Below are positions 4,492 through 5,693 of a stretch of DNA of 5,693 nt, one piece after another. Each line of letters starts with the position of its first letter. Positions within the stretch are counted from its first letter, which is position 1. Origin of the DNA: Vicinamibacteria bacterium (GTDB lineage: Bacteria > Acidobacteriota > Vicinamibacteria > Vicinamibacterales > 2-12-FULL-66-21); assembly GCA_025937075.1 (NCBI GenBank), contig JAICSD010000302.1:1-5693 (forward strand), in the 5' to 3' direction. Position numbers and translations under genes: made by a program. The notes beneath the pieces are model-generated. The model did no database searches. It was not told the DNA's origin and saw only the letters and a program-made list of their open reading frames with translations.

Positions 4492-5693
4492 ATGTTCCGA
4501 AGTGCGGGAAAATCCATTGCTGCGGCCGTCATACTGCTCTGCTGTGCGAGCAGCGCAGCCGCTGAACGCCTGTGCGATCCCGCCGTCGAGGACTGCCGCG
4601 CGATCCTGCTCCAGCTCATTCAGAACGAGCAGCAGGGGCTCGACGTGGCGTTCTGGTTCATGGAGGACGCGCGCTACTCGGCGGCCATCGTGCAGCGCGC
4701 GGCCGCCGGCGTTCCCGTCCGCGTCCTCGTCGATCCGCGCACCGACAGCGCCGTGGACGCGCAGATCGTCGCGCAGCTCGCGGCCGCGGGCATCCCCATG
4801 CGCGCCCGAACGTCCAGCGGCATCCTGCACTGGAAGATGATGCTGTTCGCGGGCCAGCGCACCGTCGAGTTCAGCGGCGCGAACTATTCCCCCCCGGCCT
4901 TCCGTCCCATCGATCCCTATCGCAACTACATCGACGAGTCCATCTACTTCACCGACGATCTCTCCATCGTCCAGAGCTTCATGCGAAAGTTCGACGACCT
5001 CTGGATGGACACGACGACGTTCGAGAACTACGCCAACGTCACGGGAACGCCGTCGCGGCGATACGCGCTGTACGACGTCGATCCCGATCTGAATTTTCCG
5101 CCCGCGAAGAGCTACCGCAACCGCGCGGTGGGGCGGTACCGCGCGGAGAACCGCGGCATCGACGTGATCATGTACCGCATCACGGATGCAGCGCACGCCA
5201 ATGCCATGATCGATGCGGAGCAGCGCGGCGTGCCGGTTCGTCTGATCACCGAGCCGCAGCAGTACCGCGATCCGACGCGCCTGTGGCACTCGTGGAACGT
5301 CGATCGGATGTACATGGCCGGCGTCCAGATCCGCGTTCGCGCCCACGAAGGGCTCAATCATCAGAAGTCGGTGCTGCTGAAAGGCCAGGGGATGGTGATC
5401 TTCGGATCGTCGAACTGGACGTCCCCTTCGTCGAACTCGCAGGAAGAGCACAACTACTTCACGACCAAGGGGTGGATGTTCGACTGGTTCACGCGGCAGT
5501 TCGAGCGCAAGTGGAACAATCAGGCCGGTGCTCCGGAGACGGCGCCGTTCGCGCCGCTCCCGCCCGATACTCCGACGTACGTTCGGCCGGCCGCGGGGGC
5601 GGTCGACGTGCCGCTCAACACCGCGCTCGTGTTCGATGCGGGTCCGTTCGCGCACCTGTACGACGTCTACTTCGGCGCGACGCCCGATCCACC
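4492..5693 (+). CDS. Exported phospholipase D-like domain protein with C-terminal Ig-like domain, 3' end cut by window edge
   Basis: The frame is open from ATG 4492 to the right edge (400 residues, incomplete). Residues 1-24 are a good signal peptide ending in AAA before ERLCDP; two cysteines (C28, C35) follow and could form a disulphide. Two PLD half-domains follow. Half one has AFWFMED (53-59), VRVLVDP (76-82), then ILHWKMMLFAGQRTVEFSGAN with H113, K115 and N131. Half two has GIDVIMYRITD (222-232), VPVRLITEP (247-255), then NHQKSVLLKGQGMVIFGSSNW with H290, K292 and N308, and the family's later Glu/Asn region at 316-322 (SQEEHNY). The Asp expected five residues after each Lys is replaced by A120 and K297, so it is an atypical HxK pair. 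From about 357 an Ig/fibronectin-like module starts (PAAGAVDVPLNTALVF...YDVYFG). PLD-fold proteins cleave phosphodiester bonds in lipids or nucleic acids; which applies here, and whether it is active, cannot be told. It probably acts in the periplasm or outside the cell. Confidence 0.88.
   Translation, partial: MFRSAGKSIAAAVILLCCASSAAAERLCDPAVEDCRAILLQLIQNEQQGLDVAFWFMEDARYSAAIVQRAAAGVPVRVLVDPRTDSAVDAQIVAQLAAAGIPMRARTSSGILHWKMMLFAGQRTVEFSGANYSPPAFRPIDPYRNYIDESIYFTDDLSIVQSFMRKFDDLWMDTTTFENYANVTGTPSRRYALYDVDPDLNFPPAKSYRNRAVGRYRAENRGIDVIMYRITDAAHANAMIDAEQRGVPVRLITEPQQYRDPTRLWHSWNVDRMYMAGVQIRVRAHEGLNHQKSVLLKGQGMVIFGSSNWTSPSSNSQEEHNYFTTKGWMFDWFTRQFERKWNNQAGAPETAPFAPLPPDTPTYVRPAAGAVDVPLNTALVFDAGPFAHLYDVYFGATPDP

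Noticed and set aside
4072..5655. A 527-residue open frame on the minus strand antisense to rpmE and the PLD-like gene
   Set aside because: Its translation is Arg/His-rich with no recognisable motifs, as expected from the antisense frame of high-GC coding DNA, while the plus strand carries two clear protein families over the same stretch.

Overview
The window is GC-rich, gene-dense bacterial DNA (single rows counted by hand reach about 70% G+C). It holds six protein genes: two on the minus strand to the left and four on the plus strand to the right. The make-up is a class II aspartokinase, a secreted M28 peptidase, a 23S-intervening-sequence-type four-helix-bundle protein, an aldo/keto reductase, ribosomal protein L31 with a long Lys/Ala tail, and a secreted PLD-like protein ending in an Ig-like domain. 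Together with the short G-rich tandem repeats between genes, this fits a soil-type Acidobacteriota genome, perhaps the Vicinamibacteria side. That assignment is an inference from style and is not proven by any marker here.

Left part (1-2441, minus strand). The M28 metallopeptidase ends 9 bases before the start of lysC (aspartokinase), which runs off the left edge before its ACT domains are complete. The two genes could share a transcript but have no obvious metabolic link. The junction between them is a tandem array of an 8-base unit, and that array also encodes the last residues of the peptidase.

Middle (2442-3041). A four-helix-bundle gene sits between two arrays of a 7-base G-rich unit (GGGATTA/GGGATTC) in opposite orientation. 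The arrays include a perfect 15-base inverted repeat. Both can form canonical G-quadruplexes on the strand where the unit reads as G. The gene is visibly less GC-rich than its neighbours, and its 3' end dissolves into a 15-base-period repeat and then the 7-base repeat. This looks like an inserted cassette, resembling in layout the S23 intervening sequences known from 23S rRNA, but placed between protein genes. It is the most interesting object in the window.

Right part (3042-5693, plus strand). An aldo/keto reductase with an intact catalytic tetrad is followed by rpmE, which has its own extended -10 promoter overlapping the reductase stop codon and a strong Shine-Dalgarno site before a GTG start. 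After a 167-base gap containing a strong hairpin comes an exported protein with two PLD-type half-sites, both lacking the usual Asp of the HxKxxxxD motif. It is cut by the right edge inside an Ig-like domain.

I saw no tRNA, rRNA, CRISPR array, transposase or defence operon. Apart from the repeat-flanked cassette and the atypical PLD protein, the genes are ordinary housekeeping or hydrolytic functions.
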